Shown in pieces: positions 46,170 to 57,288 of a DNA stretch of 60,000 nucleotides (positions are counted from its first letter, which is position 1; every line of letters begins with the position of its first letter). The position numbers were made by a program, and so were the translations under genes. The notes under the pieces were generated by a model. It ran no database searches. It worked only from the letters and a program-made list of their open reading frames with translations, and was not told where the DNA came from. The DNA comes from Membranipora membranacea (Eukaryota > Bryozoa > Gymnolaemata > Cheilostomatida > Membraniporidae): positions 7,256,001-7,316,000 of the forward strand of contig OU612069.1 of assembly GCA_914767715.1 (NCBI GenBank), written 5' to 3'.

Positions 46170-47767
46170 GTCTCCTACATATGTTACGAATTTATGGCTG
46201 TAGACTAACAAAAATGATCATCACAATCTATATCGCTTTTCATCCCTCTAATTGTCATTTTGTGACTGTTGTTATAGCACTTATCTTCTCTCTGCATGAG
46301 AGAGGATAACTCCTTGTACTAATATTATCTAGGTTTTGTATCGTTTACTGTTCGGATAAGCCTTGTCACGCGGCAGTTTTTTTTTGGTTGTTTCCCCAAA
46401 ACAAAGAAATTAGCCACTTGATAAGGCTAATATATTTATACTGTCTGGATGTAGATGATATGTTGTTCTTTGTGCCAGCATAGAAATTAGACAAGTGATA
46501 ATTTACTTGCTATCTGTTACTTCTTGTATTAATATAATTTTGTATTTGATTAAGTGTTATGTTTGCACCTATATGGAACAGAATTCATGTTCAATGAGAT
46601 ATTACTATATAAATAGCCTGTGCAGAGAATGCAGGTTGTTGGTATTATATGTAACATGAGTAGTTCACCATTGTAGGCTGAGAGCTATGGTACGTATATT
46701 CTTAAATCTTGAACCTGTGGGATTTGATACTTTTGTTGTTGTTAGCTGAGTAGAGACAGATCTCAAGTACAGCAGGTATATTGGGAGTACCTTTTTTTTA
46801 TTTATATAGGGGCTAGTTAAAAATTAAAATGACAGGTCACCACAATAACAAATCACTGATGTATATTTACTGTAATAACAAGCTCTGTCAAACTCCCAGC
46901 AGAGGTGAACCTGCTATTGAGCCTAACCTGGGTTTTCAACCTCCCTCAATTTTGTGGCAAGACTGGGTGAAGTTTTCTTTAGATTAATCCCTCCAATAAT
47001 AAATAATGATTCGACGAGCAATCCGACAGCTTGGCATGGAGACGCTACATTGGGTAATGGAGTCACTATGCCTATCTTAGGATACGGGACTTGAAAGGTA
47101 AGATATGTTCTAATTGTTGTTATATCATAACTCCACCTGCATGAAACACTGTTGATTGACATCATCATCATCCTGAGCTGAGTATGAACTGCATTGTGGG
47201 ATATAAGACTCTCTCTCGATAGTTTTGCATAGATCCGGGAATGGGGGACCTATCACCACCCTCACTCCAATATGTATAGCCGAGCGAGGCCAAGCTATGT
47301 TCATCTACGATGGATTGAGATTTTCTTCTTGATTGTATAGACCAAACCCGAAGATTAATAGCAGATTGCACCTTCTGCATAGGGAAAAAACAGAGTCTAA
47401 TTCGGATGATTATTCTGTCATAATTTTTGTGAAACGGTTCATCTATCAGGTACTCAAACTCAGCTAAAATAGAATACAAATAGAATGCACAAAGCTGATG
47501 CTGCCTAGCACATGATTTACTAACAATTAATATATTGCTGCGAAACCTTGTTTGCCCTTTAAAACTCACTAAAATATCCCGTATCAAAATCAAAAACGTG
47601 ACAAAAGATAAAATTCTTTGCCAACGCTACCAATAAAAATACCGGAGGCAGTTCCATTTTTTAAAACGTGACCTTGTCAATTGTTGAAGCAGGAAGCCAA
47701 AAAGGTTGCGCATCTAATATTTTATCTCCTTCTTTACATCCTTGCAAGAATAAACTACCAACTTACG
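46170..47767. other. Between the two convergent genes; no firm gene
   Basis: Mostly AT-rich spacer. Two long minus-strand open stretches (47593-47168 and 47171-46923) could be the last exon or 3' UTR of the minus-strand gene. A T-rich segment ending in gatattttag (about 47566) could serve as an acceptor for the first. Confidence 0.4.
47168..47593 (-). CDS. Hypothetical terminal exon, 141 codons open
   Basis: Open without stop over 426 bases on the minus strand, with unremarkable composition: QHQLCAFYLYSILAEFEYLI, then IRLCFFPMQKVQSAINLRVW, then a Ser/Arg-rich end. I recognise no domain. It lies downstream of the donor at 47767 of the AT-hook gene and may be its last exon. The gene's donor at 47767 leaves one base, and the possible acceptor at about 47566 would give a compatible phase (TG AGT TTT). 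Chance openness remains possible. Confidence 0.3.
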   Translation of the reverse strand: MILIRDILVSFKGQTRFRSNILIVSKSCARQHQLCAFYLYSILAEFEYLIDEPFHKNYDRIIIRIRLCFFPMQKVQSAINLRVWSIQSRRKSQSIVDEHSLASLGYTYWSEGGDRSPIPGSMQNYRERVLYPTMQFILSSG

Positions 47768-47931
47768 CGCTGGTTTTTGTTGTGGGGTTTTGGTATTGAG
47801 CGATTTTCTGGTACAGACAGACTTGGACATGCCGTGACATGTTGATAGAAGGCTGTATCTGGAGATTCTTTCTTTTCTCTGACGACTGAAGAACAATCCT
47901 CCGTCACTACCACCTCTCATCTCATCATTCT
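47767..47931 (-). CDS. AT-hook gene, downstream exon (basic Ser/Arg-rich)
   Basis: Acceptor tttactcagcag and perfect donor GCGC|GTAAGT. The frame reads NDEMRGGSDGGLFFSRQRKE, then RISRYSLLSTCHGMSKSVCT, then SLNTKTPQQKPAR. It enters in a phase that fits the donor at 48326 (GATA|GTAAGC). Identity unknown. Confidence 0.55.
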
Positions 47932-50900
47932 CTGCTGAGTAAAGGTATCAGTATGAATAAAATCACAGAAACACGCTATCCATGTCAGAATTCACCTTCT
48001 TAAACATTTGGCATATTAAAATGTACAAGCCACCTTGTATTCCTCCAGTTAGTCAATTCATTTGATATTCGATTTACTTATACAGCTTACCAAGCAGGCA
48101 ATGCAGCAAGTAAACATTAATTTTAATTGTCGTTCCTTTAGTTGTGAGCAGATATCTCCTAAAATCAATGCCCGCTTTATACGACACATATAAAAACAAA
48201 TAACTACCGGTTGTGGGATTTTGAGATGTAGGTATAGTTGCCGGGTGTATGAGGGTGAGACGTAGGTGTGGTCGCTCTCTTATTCTCATTTAAAGATTCA
48301 TAAAGTAGAAAGTTTCTCAGCTTACTATCAAACTCATCAAAGGTTGAGGAGACATCATGGACACTGCCCTTATTGCGCCTGTTTTAGTCTTCGGTTTTGT
48401 CTGCAGCAAAGAGAAAGAACTTGAAATGATTTCATGTCAGTTTGTCGAATTCGTGATTTTTCAGATGAATGCTTGCAAATCAGAAGGGCTTCAAGACAGT
48501 ACCTCCAACACAATAGAACAGAAGGCAGTGTAGCTCTGACGGTTAGGGCAACTCCCAAGTGTTTGAAGAAATGGGCTCAAATACCGTAGCAGTATATTGA
48601 TGACAGACCTTCTTACTTTACGCAATTATTCGTTGTGTGTGTCTTTTTATCTGTAATTGTGAGCAATCATTGGGGCATATGCTGATAGTCCCTCATTAAT
48701 CATCATTTCTGTTTGGAAATAGTTAAACCCCGATGACAACAAGACACAGAATTCAATAAAACATAAGAAATTCAATTCATTGTCCTCCATAACCAAAATT
48801 CGATTAAATCAATCTGATCACTCACCTCAACAGGTGGATAGATGAACATGAAGTGACTGCTGCTGCTGTTTTCATGTTGAGCCAGACATGGGTTACAGAC
48901 ATTCACTATAGTGTCATCCATTATATTATGGGCCTTCCCTTTAGTGTTGTAATCTGCTAAATTATGGTCCTTCAATGTAGTGCGAGCTGCTATACTATCG
49001 GCCTTCACTGTAGTGTCATCTGAATTGGACGATACGTCATCTCCAGTTTCGTCTACCAAACCATCACTGGCAGGCATGGCCTTGGGAGTTATCTCTCCGG
49101 CCACAGCATTGTAGCAATCAAAGCTATTTGCATGTAACTCTTTACCAGGAGTTGATCCAGTTGACTTCAGTATAGTCTTGATAGGTGTGATGGCACCACT
49201 TAACTCAGGCGTTTCAAACATAACCACTATAGCTTGACCTCTAGTACGCGGCGTCATGGCATACTTAACTATTTCAGCGAATGACATTCTAGGTTTGGTT
49301 TACACACTTTTGATTTCCTCATCATCAGCAGGTGCTCTGGGTTGTGGCTCTGATAGGCTCCTCGCTCGCTTACTTGCTGCTCTCTTTGTAGTAGCTGGTT
49401 TAGTAGGCTCCGATCGCATTCTTGTCCGGGTATTCTTAGCGGGTCTACCTCGCTTAGGCCGCACTGTGATTGGAGATGGGACAGTAATTTTTTTCAATAG
49501 GCTGAGCATTTACATGTTCCTTGTCAGCTGCACTATCGCTGTCACACTGAACTTATGATTGTGTTTTTGACACCTCAGCCTCAACATCTCCGCCAGTCTC
49601 CAGCCTGGACTGTTGGGTTTCAGGTACAGTTTCAAACTTCTCATCATCGCCCATTCCTGTAGCGACAGGAGGAGCATCCTGTGTTTCTGGCACAGTATCG
49701 TTGTCTATCTGTGTAAAATCTGATACAGCACAATGCTTCTCTGATGGATTTCTATGACATAAGAGTGCACTAGATGGTGTGACACCACCGTCATGTACTT
49801 TGTTTTAGATGTGTGTTGAGGCAATATTGTTAAAATGACCAGTAACTGCCCAACTGACATTTAATTGCATACTTTTAGTGATTTTCTTGTTCACCTTTGT
49901 CATGCTATCTTTCACGATGGGCCTTTCATCAACAGGTTCTTTTTGGGAATTCTTAATCTGTTGTGACAAGCTCACGTCAGCAAACTTTTCACATACCTTA
50001 TCTCGTAATTAAACCGCTGGGGGACTGTCGGCCTTAGCAACAGGCTTCTTGAAATTCATGATTTTTGATGTTGTTCCTTTTGTTGCTACGCTCAAGCCTT
50101 GGTTTTCCAAAAGGGGAGTTCCCATAACATCAGGCTCGGGGTCAACATGAACATTGATTTCATTTTCATCTGATCGCTGTTGATCCTGGGTTATACTTGG
50201 GCTGTCAGCCAGCTTGATATCAAATGTTTTCAGAAACTGTTTGGGTGTAAATGGTTTGGTTTTGACTTCCAAATTTGTTTCATTCTCACAGAGAATCGAT
50301 TCGTTATCAGGTGCAGCAGACCCAACCACTGGGCCTTCTGTTGATGTGGCCTCAGGTTCTTGATGTGGACTAATTACAGAGTTGAGGGTCAGAGAAGGCC
50401 CAGAGTGCGAATTCCCTTCAATGTCATCACGCTTCTGCATAGGCTCCATTCGTTCACTCTCCACACTAGGTAGAACAACCTCATCAACCACAACATGGTC
50501 AGTTGATTCTTTTGTAGCCAATCTAGCCGAGTTATGAGAGCTATGTGAGCGGTTAACTCAAGAGAACACTTTCCTTCCTTCCCATGGTAAAGTTACTGAG
50601 CCATGGACAATACTATTATCTTGACTGAATGAGCGTCTTTGCTGTGTGTTTTCACTTGTTTGTATGGGCTCATTCTGATCTTGCTTGTGCTCAGAAACCT
50701 TCTTACCTTTTTGTTGAATGTTGGATATGCGCTTCTTTTTAGCAATAGGTGTGAACCAAGGTGACTTATTGGATGATTCTAAGCCATCATTAAGAGCCAG
50801 CCTGGGACACGAAGTAGAATGTGTCAGTTTTCCCCCGCTGCTACCTTTTTCTTTGCAGAGCTTTAGCAGCAGCTTGCTTCCTTGGGCGTGGTGTCTTTTG

Positions 50901-53483
50901 TTGTCTGGGTACTGATTTCTTTCTCTTTCTGGATTTTGGGGCCTCTGGCACTGGGATGTTAATCTCAAGATTGGGACGTTTCGAAAAGGAGTGGGCTCAG
51001 GTAACACTCTACAACAATCTGCTGGAACACGACTGTGGGCCTGAGAAACGTCGCTGGCTGTACTCCCGACTGTCTTCTTCTTCTTTGTCCCTCTCTCTAC
51101 AAGTTCTTCCTCAGCTCCATTGTCAGCAGTTGGAAAGCTTATGGTTCTGAAGGGATTAGCTGAACAGTCTTGGTCCTCAGTACTAAATACCCAGGATATA
51201 AACAGCAAAGTTCATTTGATGAACAAAACTATATCTAAGATTCTTGATAATCACTGCCCTATAAAAACCACCAAAGTACGGGTCGACAAACCTCCCTGGA
51301 TGAGCGACACACTACACAAAGTAATCTGTGTCAAAAATGAGGCGTACCATAAAGGCTGCCCATCGCACAAACTACTGAGAACTATCTGCCAACGACTCCT
51401 CAGACAAAACAAAAGAAAATTCGTCCGGGAAACCCTCAACAAAAACCACTTGACTCGAGAGGATCCAGCGCTCTGCTACTCGGATTGTACTAACATTCTC
51501 TGACAACTACGAGCAGAAGTTGGACCATTTAGCACTGCCACCCATCACAACATTCCTGCACACCACTTGCAGTGAACATTTCACTAGAATAGCTGACAAC
51601 GATAATCACCCCTTGAACTCTCGTATTAAAATAAACACAAACAGAACATCTGCTCGTAGAGCAAAAATAGATAAATATAGGCCATCCAAGTGTAGAACAA
51701 CCAAAAGACAAAATACCTTTTTTGAATTTTACATGCGATTTTTTAACTAATGCAGCTCAGAGTCCTTTTATTTTTATTTTTCCATGTATCTGCTGTACAT
51801 TCGATGCTATCAACCTATCCCAGGATGGATATTAGAATTTAGGCAATAAACAAACTTCAAACTTCAAAGAAAAAAGACGCACAGCTAACTGCCTGAGACG
51901 AAGGGAGGGTCAGGGCTGGTTTGACTACTGCCCCGTAGTCAATTGAGGGAGCTCCGCTGAGGACAGCAACTCCATCATCTACTGAGTTGTCATTGGTTGA
52001 TTGAGCATGTGTTGGAGAGCCTGATACTGTGGTCCCATAATCAACAGAGCGCTTAGCTGGTGCTGCAGCAGCCCAATAATCCATAGAGACATCACTGCCA
52101 GATTGAGATGAGGGAAGTGGTAGTACACGGTTTCTATTTCTTGACACAGAAGATTCTTCATCAGAAGCTTCTGCTGTCCTGACAGCTTTATTGGCTTCAC
52201 ACTCAAGAATGTTGTCGGCTACAGCGGGCTCATCTGATTTGCTGTCAGCTACAGGGAAGTCATCTGATTGGTTGTTGGCTACAGGGTAGTCATCTGATTG
52301 GCTGATGTCACCAGAGGATCTGTCTTCACTTTGTATGACTTGATGTGCCGGAGACTTAGATACTACTAGAAGAGCGAGATAGGTTAGGAGTCACAGAGCA
52401 GATTCTACTACTGGTACTCTGACCTGGTGGTGTATACTGGTCTACCTCCTCGTCTAAAATAGAAAAGTCATTTAAATTAATTAATTTTTGATCTAATGCT
52501 CTCCAATAAGATTTCTATGAATGTTAAAAGCATCATTGCAATAAGCGAATTAAATTTTTGACGTCAAATCTGCATAAAATATATTGCGATTTGCCCTAAC
52601 ATTCTTTTACTTAGTGTTTGAATTGGAGATTAAAATGCAATTCATCACTGTGAGACTGATAGACACTTATCTTACAGGTGAACATGTTACAAAATGCCGT
52701 TGTCTACTAATTTAAACATCATCTTATGTTACACAATACAGACATTTACGTCTATGTCTATGTTAGTTCTATTTCTATGGTCTACACTCACCCCGATAAT
52801 GTACATCTTGGTTGATTTCACTACTAATATCAGATACACAGCCTTACTGTGTTGCAGATTTATCCGTCTATTTTGTATTGTTCTCTTCTCTACCAAATGA
52901 GTTAGGCCATGTGACAACAAAAAACAGGATACCCACGAAAGGGCGTGTCAAAGAACATCAAACAATTCAAATGTCTGGAATTTTCAAGTAGAGGAAGAGG
53001 TTCTTTAAACTGCAGGCGTGTCAAAAAAAAACCATAATGTCATTTTCGCAAATTTCTCAGTAGAACTTGCAGGCTTATATACAGTAGGAATTCTGAAGAA
53101 CACCCCATGATGCAATTTTATGGAATTCCCAGGTAAAAAGATCAGACTTACAAGCAGTGGGTATGTTTTAGAATATCCCATGATGCAACTTTTTGGGATT
53201 CCAAAAGAGAGCAGAGAGGTCTGTGAACAGTGGGCATATCACAGAGTGTCCCATGATGCAATGCTCTGAAATTCTCCAATTAGAACAAGTCAATGACAAC
53301 CGGATAAACTCTGTCATTGTCTAATCCACTTCCCTTCTTAGTCTAACTAGGAGGACCGGAGTTATACTGACTTCTGGGGAGATTGGCATGGGAAAATTTG
53401 AAATTTCCTACTTGCAAAATACAACCAATATTATGCTGTAGCAAAGAAAGCTTACTCTCAGTTTTCTTAGTCCCGACAACCAT
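47767..53483 (-). CDS. Multi-exon gene for a disordered AT-hook nuclear protein, possibly degraded
   Basis: Exon 1 is 53483-53456 (MVVGTKKTE), exon 2 52453-52424 (EEVDQYTPP) and exon 3 from 52365. Their phases agree (1 and 1). Coding pieces continue at about 51150-50545, 50527-48826, 48400 (or 48378)-48326 and 47931-47767. The product is Ser/Thr/Pro/acidic-rich with basic clusters (SRKRKKSVPRQQ, TPIAKKKR), two VPETQ motifs and an AT-hook core PKRGRPAKN (about 49472-49446), so a chromatin-associated role is likely (inference). I cannot name it. Odd points: a LINE fragment within it, four in-frame TAA codons and one homopolymer shift in the 50527-48826 piece, and a duplicated first exon. It may be a decaying copy or a mis-assembled gene. 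Confidence 0.6.
48326..48400 (-). CDS. AT-hook gene, exon with two possible ends
   Basis: Acceptor ttctctttgctgcag at 48401, or AAACAG at 48379. The second avoids an in-frame TAA just after the first. The frame reads NKGSVHDVSSTFDEFD and meets the donor GATA|GTAAGC at 48326. The frame stays open past that donor to another (AACCG|GTAGTT at 48208) and reads SKLRNFLLYESLNENKRATT, so a longer splice form is possible. Confidence 0.5.
48826..50527 (-). CDS. AT-hook gene, large central exon with four in-frame TAA codons
   Basis: A single reading frame of about 1.7 kb from the acceptor actcggctag (50528) to the consensus donor GAG|GTGAGT (48825). It is interrupted only by TAA at 50009-50011, 49805-49807, 49553-49555 and 49300-49302, and by one extra base in a T7 run (49488-49494). 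Between the stops the peptide is coherent: SPHQEPEATSTEGPV, KPFTPKQFLKTFDIKL, two VPETQ repeats, the AT-hook PKRGRPAKNTRTR, PRTRGQAIVVMFETPELSG and NPCLAQHENSSSSHFMF. Random AT-rich sequence would hold far more stops of all three kinds. It is either a young pseudogene, an assembly or sequencing problem, or something else (see findings). Confidence 0.55.
50545..51150 (-). CDS. AT-hook gene, basic region, with a likely 43-nt intron
   Basis: The minus-strand frame RPNLEINIPVPEAPKSRKRK, followed by KSVPRQQKTPRPRKQAAAKA, runs to AAAAG|GTAGCAGC. It resumes in phase after ...TCGTGTCCCAG with LALNDGLESSNKSPWFTPIA, which implies a very short intron of 43 nt. It continues KKKRISNIQQKGKKVSEHK to about VTLPWEGRK (50565). 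The upstream part toward 51150 (TADNGAEEELVERGTKKKK) is in another frame, so another junction or shift must lie between. Highly basic, probably nuclear. Confidence 0.45.
51160..51885 (+). mobile_element. LINE fragment (linker plus C-terminus) inserted in the AT-hook gene
   Basis: On the plus strand the linker after the endonuclease is open (SKILDNHCPIKTTKVRVDKP, then PWMSDTLHKVICVKNEAYHK), followed after an internal deletion by the C-terminus HFTRIADNDNHPL ... KYRPSKCRTTKRQNTFFEF. It ends aataaacaaacttcaaacttcaaag, a short tandem 3' end as is usual for CR1/L2-type elements. RT is missing. Its family is that of the fragment at 38185-38425. It lies antisense to the AT-hook gene, between exon 3 and the next coding piece. 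Confidence 0.78.
51887..52365 (-). CDS. AT-hook gene, exon 3 (repeat-bearing acidic N-terminal region)
   Basis: Acceptor cgctcttctag (52366), entering in phase 1 after exon 2. It encodes VVSKSPAHQVIQSEDRSSGD, then three 10-residue repeats of the type SDDYPVANNQ, then EASDEESSVSRNRNRVLPLP and twin motifs SVDYGTTVSG / SIDYGAVVKP. Acidic and Ser-rich, it is probably unstructured. The 3' end is obscured by the LINE insertion: the frame runs to LTLPSSQAV before LINE sequence. The true donor is not identified. Confidence 0.6.
52218..52307. repeat. Coding minisatellite, three 30-bp units
   Basis: Units begin with gctacag at 52218, 52248 and 52278. They encode the 10-residue acidic repeat of exon 3 on the minus strand. 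Confidence 0.85.
52424..52453 (-). CDS. AT-hook gene, exon 2 (30 nt)
   Basis: Acceptor attttag, donor CCAG|GTCAGA, phase 1-1. It encodes (N)EEVDQYTPP. It is short, but the phases on both sides fit exactly. Confidence 0.55.
53104..53325. repeat. Degenerate tandem repeat of about 73 bp
   Basis: The core ccatgatgcaa recurs at 53104, 53178 and 53251 (spacings 74 and 73), each preceded by a cagtgggtat / cagtgggcat / acagtaggaa type segment. Two weaker units lie at about 52945-53040 (gcgtgtcaaa). The left edge of the 2-kb duplication (53243) falls inside the last unit. Confidence 0.75.
53456..53483 (-). CDS. AT-hook gene, exon 1 (start codon), copy 1
   Basis: ATG GTT GTC GGG ACT AAG and on to donor GAGA|GTAAGC; 28 nt, phase 1. 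Chosen as the start because the next two exons follow in phase. An identical exon lies in the second copy of the duplication. Confidence 0.55.
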
Positions 53484-54504
53484 TTTCTGTTGAAAACTTC
53501 TTTCCCTTCAGCTGCAAACAACAGAATAAAAGATTTAGGAAACTTCATTTAGAGTAATTCCTTCCGTTATCCAGGTAAAAATTACAACTGGCAATAATAG
53601 CTTTAAAATGAGTTTGTAGATAAGATTTAAATTTTGTTGACCCTCAAGTTGATTTCGTGGACAGAGCAACTTTCATTGTGTACAGCCAACTCATAAGGCG
53701 CCGAATTGTTATGCAATGACCATAAACATATATAAATATAATTATATATAGCATATAATTTTATGGTGAAAACCTGTGTAAGTGCTTTTCTCTTCAGTCA
53801 ATCCTAATTTCAAACTGACCACTTTCAGCAAAATAATATTATATAAAATAAGATAAGTGGAACTAAAGTTTTTTGGTAGTATAATGTTTTTGTTTTACCT
53901 CATCTAACAAGATGGCAATCCAATAGAGGCCGTCTATACTATATTAAACTATCCGCGATAATCTTGTTGATATATTGACGAATAAATTAATAATTAAACA
54001 TAAACTTGAGTTTAGTCTAGCTTTTTTGGGGTAACTTAGTATTGACACCAACTTTTACTAGTCAAGGTTGGGGTGTATATGAAAGTTGGTTGAGTGAAAG
54101 TGGGCTAACCATAAATCTCACTTTTGCAAGCAGTGCAATAATGCGGACATAACCTCCGATGAATACTTTACTCTTCTACGGTATGTTTTAGTTGGAAGAC
54201 CCAAATACCAATGGGGTTCTAGGGTATGGCGTTATAACACTGCGTTTCATACCCAAGATTTGTTGGACAATTCTGTACAATTCTTGAATTGTTCGAAACT
54301 GACCCATATATCATTAACCAACCAGCAACCATTATTGAGTAATTAACCCTACCTGCTATATAAATTACGTTCATTATTGCTATTGTATAGTTCTAATACA
54401 AGCCTTTACAGTTCTAGTCAATATTATATAATTGGATTGACATTGTATTCAATGAATTTGGATTTAGATGACCAGGCAAGAACTGTTGTAATGAATAGAT
54501 ATTG

Positions 54505-54567
54505 CTGTGCAAGGTAGCATCGAAGTCCATGATGCGGGAGGCCCAGGTTCAAATTCCGGCCGGGGCA
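54505..54567 (+). other. tRNA-like sequence (Gly-like 3' half), not a functional tRNA
   Basis: gatgcgggaggcccaggttc aaattccggccggggca resembles the 3' half of tRNA-Gly and carries a B-box-like GGTTCAAATTCC. The 5' half does not fold: the 7-base end CCGGGGC has no partner upstream. Probably a tRNA pseudogene or a SINE head fragment. The second copy is at 56549-56611. Confidence 0.5.
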
Positions 54568-55499
54568 AATCTTTTCTTTTTGTCATGTTGGAAATCGAAA
54601 GGTAAGGTAAATCAACTATTGTAAGCCTGGTATATATTCATTTCCTGTCTACAAAGGAGCTCTTGATGTTATACTATAATTATTCTGAGCCATCTCAGTT
54701 ATATGGTGTACAGGAAACAATTTTGGCATTTTCCTATCTCACTCATGGATGGTAGTTCCCTAGTAGGTGTTGGCACTAGTACAGATAGTATTAAAATGAT
54801 AGACTAGTGGCAACACCATTTAAAGTAACAAATTTTAATCTGGCAGCTTGAGTACCACAAGCAGGGGGGTTAGCCAATAACAGGCATAATTACATAATTA
54901 CCTTGATATCCTTGTTGTCAAAATTTTTAATTGTCCAATCAAGTATAATTAACACTGTTTGTTAATCCTTTACACACATTCCATTGCACTTGTAACAAGT
55001 CATCATGAGACACTTGGTCATTACAGCAGTTAAGATTTAAAGCGATAAATTATTGCCAGGAAAGCCTTTAAGCAGATAATCTTTCAAAGCTCTCAGATTA
55101 TTATTATCGGCTGCATTGATATCTTTAGAATTTACAGTGACCACCAGACATTCTGTACAAACGAGTTCTATTGTGTCATTGAATGATAGGCCTGTTTGAT
55201 TTACTCTTGCTTCTCTCTACTCATGTACCATACAATTCAGAGCTTTCCCAATTTGGGCAAATCTTTTCTTTTCGTTTCATCATAAGAGTGTCCCATGATG
55301 CAATGCTCTGAAATTCTCCAATTAGAACAAGTCAATGACAACCGGATAAACTCTGTCATTGTCTAAACCACTTCCCTTCTTAGTCTAACTAGGAGGACCG
55401 GAGTTATACTGACTTCTGGGGAGATTGGCATGGGAAAATTTGAAATTTCCTATACTTGCAAAATACAACCAATATTATGCTGTAGCAAAGAAAGCTTAC

Positions 55500-55527
55500 T
55501 CTCAGTTTTCTTAGTCCCGACAACCAT
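55500..55527 (-). CDS. AT-hook gene, duplicate exon 1, copy 2
   Basis: Same ATG and donor as at 53456-53483, shifted by 2044 bases. It could serve as an alternative first exon that splices over copy 1 to 52453. Confidence 0.4.
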
Positions 55528-56548
55528 TTTCTGTTGAAAACTTCTTTCCCTTCAGCTGCAAACAACAGAATAAAAGATTTAGGAAACTTCATTTAGAGTA
55601 ATTCCTTCCGTTATCCAGGTAAAAATTACAACTGGCAATAATAGCTTTAAAATGAGTTTGTAGATAAGATTTAAATTTTGTTGACCCTCAAGTTGATTTC
55701 GTGGACAGAGCAACTTTCATTGTGTACAGCCAACTCATAAGGCGCCGAATTGTTATGCAATGACCATAAACATATATAAATATAATTATATATAGCATAT
55801 AATTTTATGGTGAAAACCTGTGTAAGTGCTTTTCTCTTCAGTCAATCCTAATTTCAAACTGACCACTTTCAGCAAAATAATATTATTTAAAATAAGATAA
55901 GTGGAACTAAAGTTTTTTGGTAGTATAATGTTTTTGTTTTACCTCATCTAACAAGATGGCAATCCAATAGAGGCCGTCTATACTATATTAAACTATCCGC
56001 GATAATCTTGTTGATATATTGACGAATAAATTAATAATTAAACATAAACTTGAGTTTAGTCTAGCTTTTTTGGGGTAACTTAGTATTGACACCAACTTTT
56101 ACTAGTCAAGGTTGGGGTGTATATGAAAGTTGGTTGAGTGAAAGTGGGCTAACCATAAATCTCACTTTTGCAAGCAGTGCAATAATGCGGACATAACCTC
56201 CGATGAATACTTTACTCTTCTACGGTATGTTTTAGTTGGAAGACCCAAATACCAATGGGGTTCTAGGGTATGGCTTTATAACACTGCGTTTCATACCCAA
56301 GATTTGTTGGACAATTCTGTACAATTCTTGAATTGTTCGAAACTGACCCATATATCATTAACCAACCAGCAACCATTATTGAGTAATTAACCCTACCTGC
56401 TATATAAATTACGTTCATTATTGCTATTGTATAGTTCTAATACAAGCCTTTACAGTTCTAGTCAATATTATATAATTGGATTGACATTGTATTCAATGAA
56501 TTTGGATTTAGATGACCAGGCAAGAACTGTTGTAATGAATAGATATTG

Positions 56549-56611
56549 CTGTGCAAGGTAGCATCGAAGTCCATGATGCGGGAGGCCCAGGTTCAAATTC
56601 CGGCCGGGGCA
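56549..56611 (+). other. tRNA-like sequence, duplicate copy
   Basis: Identical to 54505-54567 as far as I can see; part of the tandem duplication. Confidence 0.5.
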
Positions 56612-56828
56612 AATCTTTTCTTTTTGTCATGTTGGAAATCGAAAGGTAAGGTAAATCAACTATTGTAAGCCTGGTATATATTCATTTCCTGTCTACAAAG
56701 GAGCTCTTGATGTTATACTATAATTATTCTGAGCCATCTCAGTTATATGGTGTACAGGAAACAATTTTGGCATTTTCCTATCTCACTCATGGATGGTAGT
56801 TCCCTAGTAGGTGTTGGCACTAGTACAG

Positions 56829-57288
56829 ATAGTATTAAAATGATAGACTAGTGGCAACACCATTTAAAGTAACAAATTTTAATCTGGCAGCTTGAGTACC
56901 ACAAGCAGGGGGGTTAGCTAATAACAGGCATAATTACATAATTACCTTGATATCCTTGTTGTCAAAATTTTTAATTGTCCAATCAAGTATAATTAACACT
57001 GTTTGTTAATCCTTTACACACATTCCATTGCACTTGTAACAAGTCATCATGAGACACTTGGTCATTACAGCAGTTAAGATTTAAAGCGATAAATTATTGC
57101 CAGGAAAGCCTTTAAGCAGATAATCTTTCAAAGCTCTCAGATTATTATTATCGGCTGCATTGATATCTTTAGAATTTACAGTGACCACCAGACATTCTGT
57201 ACAAACGAGTTCTATTGTGTCATTGAATGATAGGCCTGTTTGATTTACTCTTGCTTCTCTCTACTCATGTACCATACAATTCAGAGCT
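56829..57288 (+). repeat. Left arm of a large interrupted inverted repeat
   Basis: Its reverse complement appears in three pieces at 57816-58042, 59267-59352 and 59862-60000. The arms are separated by about 527 bases of unrelated sequence. The right arm runs off the window. Confidence 0.9.

Larger units (their letters stand above)
53243..55284. repeat. Tandem duplication, copy 1 (2042 bp)
   Basis: Starts agagtgtcccatgatg and ends tttcatcata. It is nearly identical to 55285-57328. Differences I can see are a TA insertion after ttcctA in copy 2 (about 55452), T/A at 53847/55891, G/T in atggcgttata versus atggctttata, and C/T in gttagccaat versus gttagctaat. It holds exon 1 and the presumed promoter of the minus-strand gene, and a tRNA-like sequence. 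Confidence 0.95.

Noticed and set aside
46923-47171. 83-codon minus-strand gene
   Set aside because: Could be 3' UTR or repeat sequence; no splice site or domain supports it.
54505-54567. tRNA-Gly gene
   Set aside because: Only the 3' half matches; no partner exists for the acceptor end and there is no anticodon arm. Its duplicate at 56549 is the same.
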